DNA from: DASZQY01 sp035548515 | GTDB lineage: Bacteria; Pseudomonadota; Alphaproteobacteria; Rhizobiales; Kaistiaceae | Assembly: GCA_035548515.1 (NCBI GenBank) | Contig: DASZSW010000032.1 | Location: 115,177-179,176 of the forward strand | Length of the DNA stretch: 64,000 nt | Reading direction: 5' to 3' | Shown here: positions 27,901-35,334 of the stretch, piece by piece | Numbering within the stretch: the stretch's first letter is position 1 | Layout: each line of letters opens with the position of its first letter | Program-made: the position numbers and the translations under genes | The notes under the pieces: model-generated | What the model saw: the letters and a program-made list of their open reading frames with translations, nothing else | Databases searched by the model: none | Told to the model about the DNA's origin: nothing

Positions 27901-29529
27901 AAGATCCTCAACTTCGAAGCCGGCGAGAAGACGGGGGCGGGCACCTGGGCGCTGACCGGCACCAACACCGCGCTGATGCCGACGTTCGGCGTCAGCGCCG
28001 GGCGCCTTGCCGTCAACGCGAATGTTTCGGGGACAGAATTCACCGTCGCCAATGGCGCGACGTTGGGCGGCGTCGGGACGCTGAAGTCTGTAGCCGTCAC
28101 TTCCGGCGGGACTTTGGCGCCCGGCAATTCCATCGGCACGCTGACCGGCGGAACCGCGACCTATGAAGGCGGCGCCGTTTACGAGGTGGAGGTCGACGCG
28201 ACCACGAGCGACAAGCTCGTCGTCACCGGGACCGCTACGATCGACTCGACGGCCGAAGTTCATGTCGTCGTGACGGGGTCCGGCACCTACACGGACGGAT
28301 ATCGCTGGCAGATTCTCACCGCCGCCACGCGCAACGGCGCGTTTTCGCCGACGGTCGTGGACAACTCCGCCTTCATCGACTTCACGCTCGACCAGTCGAT
28401 CGCGGGCGAGGTGTGGCTGGTCGGCGCGCTCACGGCCGAACTACCGGACGTCGCCGACACTCCGAACCAGATCGCGGCTGCGGGCGGGATAGACGAGCAG
28501 GGACCGGGAACGCCACTGTTCAATGCGATTGTGCCGCTCGATGCCGAGGCGGCCCGGCATGCTTTCGACCTTTCTTCTGGCGAGATTCACGCGACGGCGA
28601 AGGACATCGTGCTCGACGACAGCCGTTTCGTCCGCGACGCGATCCTCGCCCGGCTCAACGATGCGTTCGCCAGCGGCGGCGAGGGCGGCGGTGGCGCCGA
28701 TCCGGCACTGGCGCGCTGGGCGGCGTGGGGTCAGGCCTATGGCAGTGGCGGCGCCGGCGTCGGCGATGGCAACGCCGCTGGTTACACACGGTCCATCGGA
28801 GGGTTCGTTGCCGGCATCGACACCGGCGAGGCGGGCGCCTGGCAGGTCGGCGGCGCGATCGGATATCGCGGCGCGACAATCTCGGTGCCCGACCGGGCTT
28901 CGACGGCGGCGGTGGACAGCTACGAGGTCGCGGCCTACGGCGGTGTCGAGCAGGGCGCGGTGGCCCTTCGCTTCGGTGGCGCGCTCAGCAGCGGCAATGT
29001 TGACAGCGTGCGTAACGACATCTTCGGCGCCTTCAGCGAAACGCTCGCCGCGCATTACGGCATCCGCACGCGGCAGCTTTTCGCCGAGGCGGCGTATCGC
29101 GCGCGGCTCGGCGGCATTGACGTCGAGCCGTTTGCGAATGTGGCCCGCGTGGCGGTCGATACGGACGGCTTCACGGAGACGGGCGGGGCCGCGGCGCTCA
29201 CTGCGGGCGCCGAGCACCACGCGATGACGCTGGCGTCGTTCGGCGCGCGCTTCACAGCGCCGCTGCCGGCGATGCATGCGCGGCTGACAGCGCTCATCGC
29301 CTGGCAGCATCGCTTCGGTGACATGACGCCAACCGCAAACCTCGCCTTTAGCGGTGGCACACCGTTCACAGTCGCGGGCGTGCCGCGGCAGCGGGATTCG
29401 TTGAAACTTGAGGCCGGGCTCGAGTGGGACATCAGCCCGCACTCGACGTTCTCGCTGGCCTATACCGGCCAGCTCGCATCGGGCGCGTCAGATCACGGCG
29501 CGCGGGCGCGCCTCACGTTCCGGTTCTAG
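24946..29529 (+). CDS. Large autotransporter with repetitive beta-helix passenger
   Basis: 1,527 residues from a GTG at 24946. A signal peptide (about 1-36) ends in LVAPALA. The passenger (about 37-1150) consists of Thr/Gly/Ser/Ala-rich units of roughly 25-40 residues, many carrying TIDTTAG, VTTTG or HAIYAENASG-like phrases, as in surface beta-helices. Cys occurs only at 40 and 48. A linker (about 1150-1250) leads to the autotransporter beta-barrel (about 1255-1527), starting WAAWGQAYGSGG and ending with RLTFRF, whose final Phe is the BAM signal. The protein would be secreted to the cell surface by the type V pathway; a role in adhesion or biofilm formation is likely but not shown. It is convergent with grxD, their stop codons overlapping. 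Confidence 0.9.
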   Translation: MEVARWRSGVVAVLFCLSAIGLSAGSLALLVAPALADQECGSGLTATCTSAGNPYPNGVTYSAAGQTLNIDTGVVINSTNGVTLSGSGDQKITVTGTGVTISSSGSGRTAVNISGATGAATIDTSKASVSVTGAGGGNGVQGVSTGGAVSVTTADVTLGNADVDGFAVVGYATAGSVDINTKAGTVSTSAGGGVGIYAMSFTSSVTVTTAGVTISGNSIPADAIYGIYAVSGGAGAGGAITIDTTAGAVTMSGTSTSHAIYAENASGAGGGPVKVTTANVSTKAANADGVYAQSRGTGATGAVTVDSTAGTVKTEGAGAIGIFANNTAAASGGLVTVHAGDVTTTGTGAAYGIRANSTSGAVTITANDIATKGSGAYGVYATGTGALSVTTGDVTTEGDGAHGIQPVTSAGNVTVDSTAGKIKTTGQAARGVNIDKLAGTVTVHAGAVETSGDNSTGIHVYNGTRSGPTAGGAITITANSVVATGKTVPSGTAPNQYYSIGDEADAIDVFNVGAGANGKINIDTSVGATPNTLGTVSASGYKSRGIVAVSGMLQYVGPNVPNTVVGGGAIDIKTGTVTTTGDFGTAISAETYGSGADGKITINALGKVSASGQNLFNLTPLETQGNYPPNGIYAVSWGGGDVEITTKDVSSAGEAASAISAQSGNGTQNAGIGKVTINTTGGTVTATGAGADGIGVGGSSGVVSITSGIVNTSGDYGYGIQASNTGPNSAMTIDTRAGKITTTGKGADGIGATAGDLIQNKPNAGLLQILAGDIDVQGPAANAIYAGTYNGTIDLQIFGAVKTGALGGDGVYLRPDGTSTATITVKSTGSVKTSAAQADGFYIAGIGGGLYATNTVVVAGIVEATGTQSRGIVVNGSNDQITVNANASVAGVDAGIRLQETNGNAKVTNAGTVTGTGGTAVEFLGTTTATFDNDGSVKGNVLMWNGADTVILRSNSAITGNVDGKGGTDKLELTGAGTASTLDVAKILNFEAGEKTGAGTWALTGTNTALMPTFGVSAGRLAVNANVSGTEFTVANGATLGGVGTLKSVAVTSGGTLAPGNSIGTLTGGTATYEGGAVYEVEVDATTSDKLVVTGTATIDSTAEVHVVVTGSGTYTDGYRWQILTAATRNGAFSPTVVDNSAFIDFTLDQSIAGEVWLVGALTAELPDVADTPNQIAAAGGIDEQGPGTPLFNAIVPLDAEAARHAFDLSSGEIHATAKDIVLDDSRFVRDAILARLNDAFASGGEGGGGADPALARWAAWGQAYGSGGAGVGDGNAAGYTRSIGGFVAGIDTGEAGAWQVGGAIGYRGATISVPDRASTAAVDSYEVAAYGGVEQGAVALRFGGALSSGNVDSVRNDIFGAFSETLAAHYGIRTRQLFAEAAYRARLGGIDVEPFANVARVAVDTDGFTETGGAAALTAGAEHHAMTLASFGARFTAPLPAMHARLTALIAWQHRFGDMTPTANLAFSGGTPFTVAGVPRQRDSLKLEAGLEWDISPHSTFSLAYTGQLASGASDHGARARLTFRF

Positions 29530-29873
29530 GCGGCGGTCGTCGGCGTCGCGGCGACGGCAATGCCCTTGCCGGTGAGCAGCGGCGCCAGCTCACCTTCCTG
29601 GAACATCTCGCGGACGATATCGCAGCCGCCAACAAACTCGCCCTTGACGTAGAGCTGCGGGATCGTCGGCCAGTTGGAATATTCCTTGATGCCCTGGCGG
29701 ATGTCGGCGTTCTCGAGAACGTTGACGCCCTTATAGTCGAGGCCGAGGTAGTCGAGGATCTGCACCACCTGGCTCGAGAAGCCGCACTGCGGGAACGTCG
29801 GCGTGCCCTTCATGAAGAGCACCACGTCGTTCGTCTTAACCTCGTTATCGATCCAGGCCTGGATATCGCTCAC
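29526..29873 (-). CDS. grxD: Monothiol glutaredoxin, Grx4 family
   Basis: 115 residues from a GTG at 29873, supported by GGAGG 7 bases upstream. The CGFS active site is in GTPTFPQCGFSSQ, with glutathione-contact text WPTIPQLYVKGEFVGGCDIV. CGFS glutaredoxins carry a [2Fe-2S] cluster between two monomers, or as heterodimers with BolA, and pass it on during iron-sulfur protein assembly. In many alphaproteobacteria grxD directly follows bolA; here the two are about 2.9 kb apart with inserted genes. Its stop overlaps the autotransporter stop on the other strand. Confidence 0.95.
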   Translation of the reverse strand: MSDIQAWIDNEVKTNDVVLFMKGTPTFPQCGFSSQVVQILDYLGLDYKGVNVLENADIRQGIKEYSNWPTIPQLYVKGEFVGGCDIVREMFQEGELAPLLTGKGIAVAATPTTAA

Positions 29874-29995
29874 GGGCGAACCTCCAAATGATTTCGTGCA
29901 CATAGCATAGGAAGTGAGTCGAGCCGGTGCAATGCGGCCTTGCATCCCGCCCGGCTTTTGGGCATAAGGCGGCCCATCGAAGGAAGGAACTTCCG

Positions 29996-30019
29996 ATGAC
30001 CACTGGGATCAACACCTAG
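29996..30019 (+). CDS. Possible seven-residue leader peptide (MTTGINT)
   Basis: An ATG at 29996 follows AGGAAGGAAC (29981-29990) at good ribosome-binding distance and opens a seven-codon frame with three Thr codons. A stable hairpin begins 13 bases after its stop, and the first MFS gene starts 66 bases after it. This geometry resembles leader-peptide control, but the sequence alone cannot prove translation. Confidence 0.25.
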   Translation: MTTGINT

Positions 30020-30031
30020 CGCATTGACGCC

Positions 30032-30050
30032 GACCGGCCAGTAGCCGGTC
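30032..30050 (+). promoter_or_regulatory. Hairpin upstream of the MFS pair, possible attenuator
   Basis: GACCGGC (30032-30038) pairs with GCCGGTC (30044-30050) around a 5-base loop. A T-rich stretch (TCTTTCTTCTTTC) follows after about 8 bases, so it is not a textbook terminator. Its position between a short open frame and the transporter start suggests control of the downstream genes. Confidence 0.35.
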
Positions 30051-30084
30051 TCCCTGGTCTTTCTTCTTTCGGTGAATCTTCAAC

Positions 30085-31239
30085 ATGGCATTCTTCGGGA
30101 ATGACGCGATCAATCGCGTCAACGTCCATACTGGCATCCTTGCGCTCGCGCAGGGCGCCGGCGGCATCTTCTTCCTGGTTTTCCTGCTTCGTGCCGGCAT
30201 CAGCGTGCCGCATGCGTTGATCGCACAGGCGGCGATCCTCGGCGGCCGGTTCCTGTTGCGCCCGGCGGTGTTGCCGCTGGCGAAGCGGGTCGGGCTGAAG
30301 CCGCTGCTCATCGCCGGCACGCTCGGCCTCGCGCTCCAGTACCCGCTGCTCGCCACCGTTCACGGTGTCGGGCCGACGCTGGTCGCGCTGCTGGTCGTCG
30401 TATCGCTGGCGGAGATTTTGTACTACCCGGCGTATAACGCCGCCTTCGCATCGCTGGGTGATGCAGAGCATCGCGGCCACCAGATCGCTGCCCGCGAGGC
30501 GGTGGTCGCGATCGTCGGCGTCGTCGCGCCTCTGCTTGGCGCATGGGCGCTGGTGACCATCGGGGCCGGAACCACGTTCGCCGCGGTCGGCGTCGTGCAG
30601 GCGCTGGCGGCGGTGCCGCTGATCGGCGTGCCCAATGTCGCGGTCGTCGACGAGGCGCCGGGCGCACTGCGCGCCGCCAGGCTTGGCGGCATCCTCATCG
30701 CGCTCGATGGCTGGTTCGACGCCTTGTACATCATCATCTGGCAGGTCGCGCTGTTCGTAGCACTGGGCTCGAGCTTCACGGCGTACGGCGGTGCGATGGC
30801 GCTGGCGGGTCTCGTCGGCGGCGCGTGCGGCCTGTTCCTAGGGCGCATCATCGACAGCGGCCGCGGACGGCGCGCAGTGGCCATCGCCTTCACCGTCGCC
30901 GCCGCGCTGACGACGCTGCGTGCCGTCAGTCTCGACCTGCCGTGGCTGGCGGTGATCGCCAACGCGGCGGGCGCGGCGTTGTGGCCGCTGCTACTGCCGG
31001 CGCTCGGCACCGCGACCTACAACCTCGCTAAGGCTGCACCCTGCACCTTCCGCTTCAATCTAGTGCTGGAGGCAGGGTGGGACGTCGGCTGCGCCTCGGC
31101 CTGCCTCATCACCGCGGCGCTGGTCGCCGCGGGCGTGCCGCTCGGCTGGACGATCCTGCTCGCGCTGCCCGCGGTCGCGATCGCCGCGCGCCTGCTGTGG
31201 CAATACTACGGCTCGCGCACCGCGATGGTGCCAGCATGA
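30085..31239 (+). CDS. MFS-type transporter, first of a tandem pair
   Basis: 384 residues with about 11-12 hydrophobic segments. It opens AFFGNDAINRVNVHTGILALAQGAGGIFF and has MFS-like helix packing with the loop text LPLAKRVGLKPL between helices 2 and 3 and FLGRIIDSGRGRRA in the centre. It is closely similar along its length to the next gene, so the pair comes from a duplication. No substrate is evident. The stop overlaps the next gene's ATG (ATGA). Confidence 0.75.
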   Translation: MAFFGNDAINRVNVHTGILALAQGAGGIFFLVFLLRAGISVPHALIAQAAILGGRFLLRPAVLPLAKRVGLKPLLIAGTLGLALQYPLLATVHGVGPTLVALLVVVSLAEILYYPAYNAAFASLGDAEHRGHQIAAREAVVAIVGVVAPLLGAWALVTIGAGTTFAAVGVVQALAAVPLIGVPNVAVVDEAPGALRAARLGGILIALDGWFDALYIIIWQVALFVALGSSFTAYGGAMALAGLVGGACGLFLGRIIDSGRGRRAVAIAFTVAAALTTLRAVSLDLPWLAVIANAAGAALWPLLLPALGTATYNLAKAAPCTFRFNLVLEAGWDVGCASACLITAALVAAGVPLGWTILLALPAVAIAARLLWQYYGSRTAMVPA

Positions 31240-32387
31240 GCTACCTCGGCAACAGTGCGGTCAACCGCGTCAACCTCCACACCGGCATCTTCGCCTTCGC
31301 TATGGCTGCCGGCGGCATCTTCTTCACCGCCGTCATGCTCAAGGCGGGACTGTCGCTGCCCATGGCGATGGTGGCGCAGGCGCTGGCCTTCATCGTCCGC
31401 TTCATCATCCGGCCGGCGATCCTGCCGCTTGGCAAGCGGCTGGGCCTGAAGCCGCTGGTGATGGCGGGCACGATCGGCATGGGGCTGCACTATCCGTTGC
31501 TGCCGCATATCGCCGGCTTCGGCCCGGTGCTGTGGCTCGTGCTGGCGATCATGGCGGTGGCGGAGGTGCTCTACTGGCCGGCGTATCACGCGTACTTCGC
31601 CACGCTCGGCGATGTCGAGGCACGCGGGCGGCAGATCGCAGCGCGCGAGGCGCTGAGCGCGATCGTGGGTATCGTCGCGCCGTTGCTCGGCACCTGGGCG
31701 CTGGTCGCAGCGGGCCCGAACGTGGCGTTCATCGGCGTTGCGATCATCCAGCTATGCGCAGTGTTGCCGCTGCTCGGCTTGCCCAACGTTCCGGTTATCG
31801 CCGAAGCCCGTGGCGTCCTCAGGGCGGCGCGGTTCAGCGCTGTCCTCCTCGCGCTCGACGGATGGTACGGCGCCTCCGCCCTCTTGTGGCAGGGTGTGCT
31901 GTTTCTGGTGCTCAGCCAGAGCTATGGCGCTTACGGTGGCGCGATGGCGCTCGCCGGCCTGGTCGGCGCCGCGTACGGCCTGTTCGTCGGTCGCAACATC
32001 GATGCCGGCCGCGGCCGCGGCGCAGTGGCACTCGCGTTCAGCGTTGCAGGCGCCGTCGTCGTCTTCCGCGCGGCGAGCGCTTCGCTGCCATGGCTGGCGG
32101 TCATCGCCAACGCGGCCGCGGCGATCGTCCAGCCTCTCTACATGCCGGTGCTCGGCACGGCGACCTACAATCTCGCCAGGACGGCGCCGTGCTCGCTGCG
32201 GTTCTACATCGCGCTCGACGGAGGATGGGACGTCGGCTGCGCCGCGGGCTGCCTCGTCGCGGCCGGTCTGATCGCAGCGGGCGCACCCGTCGCGCTGGCG
32301 CTACTGCTGCCACTGCCGGCGTTGGCGGCGGCAGCGTGGCTGCTCCAGCGCTACTACGGCTCCGTCGCGATCGGATCGCGGAGCTAG
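31236..32387 (+). CDS. MFS-type transporter, second of a tandem pair
   Basis: 383 residues from the ATG at 31236. It begins SYLGNSAVNRVNLHTGIFAFAMAAGGIFF, matching the first copy nearly residue for residue, and shares LPLGKRLGLKPL, ATLGDVEARGRQIAAREALSAI and LGTATYNLARTAPC. Similar proteins acting as a heteromeric pair are possible, since the genes are coupled by a 4-base overlap. The end overlaps the convergent cupin gene by 4 bases. The frame is open upstream to 31077 only because it lies inside the first copy. Confidence 0.75.
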   Translation: MSYLGNSAVNRVNLHTGIFAFAMAAGGIFFTAVMLKAGLSLPMAMVAQALAFIVRFIIRPAILPLGKRLGLKPLVMAGTIGMGLHYPLLPHIAGFGPVLWLVLAIMAVAEVLYWPAYHAYFATLGDVEARGRQIAAREALSAIVGIVAPLLGTWALVAAGPNVAFIGVAIIQLCAVLPLLGLPNVPVIAEARGVLRAARFSAVLLALDGWYGASALLWQGVLFLVLSQSYGAYGGAMALAGLVGAAYGLFVGRNIDAGRGRGAVALAFSVAGAVVVFRAASASLPWLAVIANAAAAIVQPLYMPVLGTATYNLARTAPCSLRFYIALDGGWDVGCAAGCLVAAGLIAAGAPVALALLLPLPALAAAAWLLQRYYGSVAIGSRS

Positions 32388-32773
32388 CTGCTCTCGGGCA
32401 GCAGCACCATCACGGCATCGAAGGGCACGTCGGAGACCACCTCGGCGGCGTGCCCTTTGCCGGTGACGTCCATCATCTGCCACGCATCGCCCGGGCCGAT
32501 GGTGCGCACCGTGCCGTCGCTCGCCGTCACCTTCAGCGCGCCGCCAAGGCAAAAGCAGATCTGGCGCTGCGGCGCAGGGTGAGCCGCGCCGACCCAGCCC
32601 TTGGGGATGCGCACGTGGACGAAGCCCCTGGCGGGTTGGACAGACGAAGCGAAGAAGGGCAGGGCCGGCGGCGCGAATTCCATCAGCGGCCGCTCCACGG
32701 TGAAGCTGTCGAAATGGCTCTCGCCGGCGGCGTCCTCGGTGAGGCGCTCGATCTCCACCGGCTCTGCCGTCAT
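32384..32773 (-). CDS. Cupin-domain protein
   Basis: 129 residues from the ATG at 32773, overlapping the bolA stop (ATGA). The C-terminal 80 residues follow the cupin pattern: PAPQRQICFCLGGALKVTASDG then TIGPGDAWQMMDVTGKGHAAEV. The usual cupin-1 HxH is weak (AAHPAPQRQ), so metal binding is uncertain. The function is unknown. Translational coupling to bolA is the only contextual hint. Confidence 0.75.
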   Translation of the reverse strand: MTAEPVEIERLTEDAAGESHFDSFTVERPLMEFAPPALPFFASSVQPARGFVHVRIPKGWVGAAHPAPQRQICFCLGGALKVTASDGTVRTIGPGDAWQMMDVTGKGHAAEVVSDVPFDAVMVLLPESS

Positions 32774-33012
32774 TGGCCTTCCTGCGGCACGCTGGTCTGG
32801 AGGGCGAGGGCATGCAGCGCCCCGCCCATGTTGCCGCGCAGCGCGTCGTACACCAGCTTGTGCTGCTGCACGCGCGTCTTGCCCTTGAACGACGCCGAGA
32901 CGACTTCGGCGGCGTAGTGGTCGCCGTCGCCGGCGAGGTCGCGGATGGTCACGGTCGCATCCGGCAGCGCCGCCTTGATCAGGGCTTCGATGTCGCCCGC
33001 ATTCATCGCCAT
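32770..33012 (-). CDS. bolA: BolA-family protein
   Basis: 80 residues, GGAGG 7 bases upstream of the ATG at 33012. DIEALIKAALPDATVTIRDLAGDGDHYAAEVVSASF and VQQHKLVYDALRGNMGGALHALAL are the BolA fold with the conserved His in RVQQHKLVY and a further His ligand candidate near the end. It partners with CGFS glutaredoxin in iron-sulfur cluster trafficking. It lies 17 bases downstream of purL, as is common in alphaproteobacteria. The compact size matches BolA2/BolA3-type rather than E. coli BolA. Confidence 0.93.
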   Translation of the reverse strand: MAMNAGDIEALIKAALPDATVTIRDLAGDGDHYAAEVVSASFKGKTRVQQHKLVYDALRGNMGGALHALALQTSVPQEGQ

Positions 33013-33029
33013 GACGGGGCCTCCAGCCT

Positions 33030-35231
33030 CTAGGGTCCGGCCATATAGGCCGGGAACCAATTTTCGTGGGCGGCGCGCAGCTTTGCAACAGGAATGGCGG
33101 TCGCCTCGCCGAGCTTTACCTCGCTGCCGCCCGTCGTCCCGATCCAAGGGGTGAACAGGCCGGATTCCTCCGCCACCGCGACTACCTGGTCGAAGTCTTC
33201 CTCGTGGAGCGTGACCAGATAGCGGCCCTGATCCTCGCCGAAGAACGACTCGACCGGCGGGATGTCGTTCAGCTCCGTCGTCGTGACGCCGATGCCGGAG
33301 GCCATCGCCATCTCGGCCAGCGCGACCGCGACGCCGCCATCGGAAACGTCGTGCACGGCCGTGGCGATGCCGTCGCGGATCAGGCGGCGGACGAAATCGC
33401 CCGACCGTTTCTCGTGGGCCAGATCGACCGGCGGCGGCAGCCCATCCTCGCCGCCCATGATCTCGCGCAGCCAGACTGACTGGCCGAGGTGCACGCCCCA
33501 CTGGTCGGGCGCGCCGACGAGCATCACGACCTGGCCCTCGCCCTTGAAGGCGATGGTTGCGACCTTCGTGATGTCCTCCACCAATCCGACGCCGCCGATC
33601 GCCGGCGTCGGCGGTATCGCGGCGCCGTTGGTCTCGTTGTAGAGCGAGACATTGCCCGACACGACCGGGAAGGCGAGCGCGCGGCAGGCGTCGCTGATGC
33701 CGCGGATCGCCGCGACCAGCTCGCCCATGATCTCGGGCTTCTCCGGGTTGCCGAAATTGAGGTTGTCGGTGATGGCCAGCGGCTCGGCGCCGACCGCGGT
33801 GAGATTGCGCCAGCACTCCGCCACCGCCTGTTTGCCGCCCTCATAGGGATCGGCGGCACAATAGCGCGGCGTCACGTCGAGTGAGAACGCCAGCCCCTTC
33901 TTGCCGGCGACACGTACCACGCCGGCATCGCCGCCCGGCCGCACGATGGTGTCGCCGCGGATCAGGTGATCGTACTGCTCCCACACCCAGCGCCGCGAGC
34001 TCATGTCTGGCGAGCCGAGGATACGCAGCAGATCGAGCCCGACGTCCTCCGACTTCAGCTTACGGAGCAGGGGGCTCGGCCGATCCTTCACCACGTACGG
34101 CCGGTCGTATTCCGGCGCCTGGTCGCCGAGGTCCTTGATCGGCAAATCGGCCTCGACTTTGCCCTTGTGCAGCACGCGGAAGCGCAGGTCGTCGGTGGTC
34201 CTGCCGACAACGGCGAAATCCAGCCCCCATTTGCGGAAGATCGCCTCCGCCTCCGCCTGCTTGTCGGGGCGGAGCACCATCAGCATCCGCTCCTGGCTCT
34301 CCGAGAGCATCATCTCGTAAGCGGTCATGCCCGCCTCGCGCGTCGGCACCTTGTCGAGGTCGAGCTCGATGCCGAGATCGCCCTTGGCCCCCATCTCGAC
34401 CGCGGAGCATGTGAGGCCCGCCGCACCCATGTCCTGGATTGCGACCACCGCGCCGGTCTGCATCAGCTCAAGGCACGCCTCCAACAGCAGCTTCTCCGAG
34501 AACGGGTCGCCGACCTGCACCGTCGGCCGCTTCTCCTCCGACGCATCGTCGAACTCGGCCGAGGCCATCGATGCGCCGTGGATGCCGTCGCGCCCCGTCT
34601 TGGAGCCGAGATACACGACCGGCAGGCCGACGCCGCTCGCCTTCGAATAGAAGATCGCATCGGCCTTCGCGATTCCCGCGGCAAACGCGTTGACCAGGAT
34701 GTTGCCGTTGTAGCCGCGGTGGAAGTTGACCTCGCCGCCGACGGTCGGCACGCCGAACGAGTTGCCGTATCCGCCGACGCCGGCGACCACGCCCGATACG
34801 AGATGGCGCGTGCGCGCATGCTCCGGTGCGCCGAAGCGAAGCGCGTTCAGCGCCGCGATCGGCCGCGCGCCCATCGTGAAGACGTCGCGCAGGATGCCGC
34901 CAACTCCGGTCGCGGCGCCCTGGTACGGCTCGATGAACGAGGGATGGTTGTGACTCTCCATCTTGAAGATGACGGCGAGCCCGTCGCCGATGTCGACCAC
35001 GCCGGCGTTTTCGCCCGGCCCGCAGATGACGCGCGGTCCGCTCGTCGGCAGCGTGCGCAGCCAGCGCTTCGAAGACTTGTACGAGCAGTGCTCGTTCCAC
35101 ATCGCCGAGAAGATGCCGAGCTCGGTCAGAGACGGCTCGCGCCCGATCAGCTTCAGGATGCGGTCGTATTCATCCGGCTTCAGGCCGTGCGCTGCGATGA
35201 CGGTCGGCGTGATCTGCACGGGCGCGTTCAT
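33030..35231 (-). CDS. purL: Phosphoribosylformylglycinamidine synthase subunit PurL (small, three-subunit type)
   Basis: 733 residues from the ATG at 35231 (MNAPVQITPTVIAAHGL). The short PurL works with PurQ and PurS. Landmarks are SAMWNEHCSYKSSKRWL (active-site His), GPGENAGVVDIGDG, FKMESHNHPSFIEPYQGAATGVGGI, IAQDMGAAGL-like IQDMGAAGLTCS, ITDNLNFGNPEKP and AVHDVSDGGVAVAL. It converts FGAR to FGAM using ATP and ammonia supplied by PurQ. The frame runs upstream to 35375, but that segment contains no ribosome-binding site and ends in the promoter region. purS and purQ lie 2.1 kb and more upstream on the same strand, with a plus-strand gene inserted between. Confidence 0.97.
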   Translation of the reverse strand: MNAPVQITPTVIAAHGLKPDEYDRILKLIGREPSLTELGIFSAMWNEHCSYKSSKRWLRTLPTSGPRVICGPGENAGVVDIGDGLAVIFKMESHNHPSFIEPYQGAATGVGGILRDVFTMGARPIAALNALRFGAPEHARTRHLVSGVVAGVGGYGNSFGVPTVGGEVNFHRGYNGNILVNAFAAGIAKADAIFYSKASGVGLPVVYLGSKTGRDGIHGASMASAEFDDASEEKRPTVQVGDPFSEKLLLEACLELMQTGAVVAIQDMGAAGLTCSAVEMGAKGDLGIELDLDKVPTREAGMTAYEMMLSESQERMLMVLRPDKQAEAEAIFRKWGLDFAVVGRTTDDLRFRVLHKGKVEADLPIKDLGDQAPEYDRPYVVKDRPSPLLRKLKSEDVGLDLLRILGSPDMSSRRWVWEQYDHLIRGDTIVRPGGDAGVVRVAGKKGLAFSLDVTPRYCAADPYEGGKQAVAECWRNLTAVGAEPLAITDNLNFGNPEKPEIMGELVAAIRGISDACRALAFPVVSGNVSLYNETNGAAIPPTPAIGGVGLVEDITKVATIAFKGEGQVVMLVGAPDQWGVHLGQSVWLREIMGGEDGLPPPVDLAHEKRSGDFVRRLIRDGIATAVHDVSDGGVAVALAEMAMASGIGVTTTELNDIPPVESFFGEDQGRYLVTLHEEDFDQVVAVAEESGLFTPWIGTTGGSEVKLGEATAIPVAKLRAAHENWFPAYMAGP

Positions 35232-35334
35232 GCGCGGACTGCGGCTCCCGATTCCCTGCGGTGAGACGATGCATAGAGGATGCCAGCCGCGATTGGTATG
35301 GTGACGGCAGGCTATTGAAAACTTTGGGAGATTC

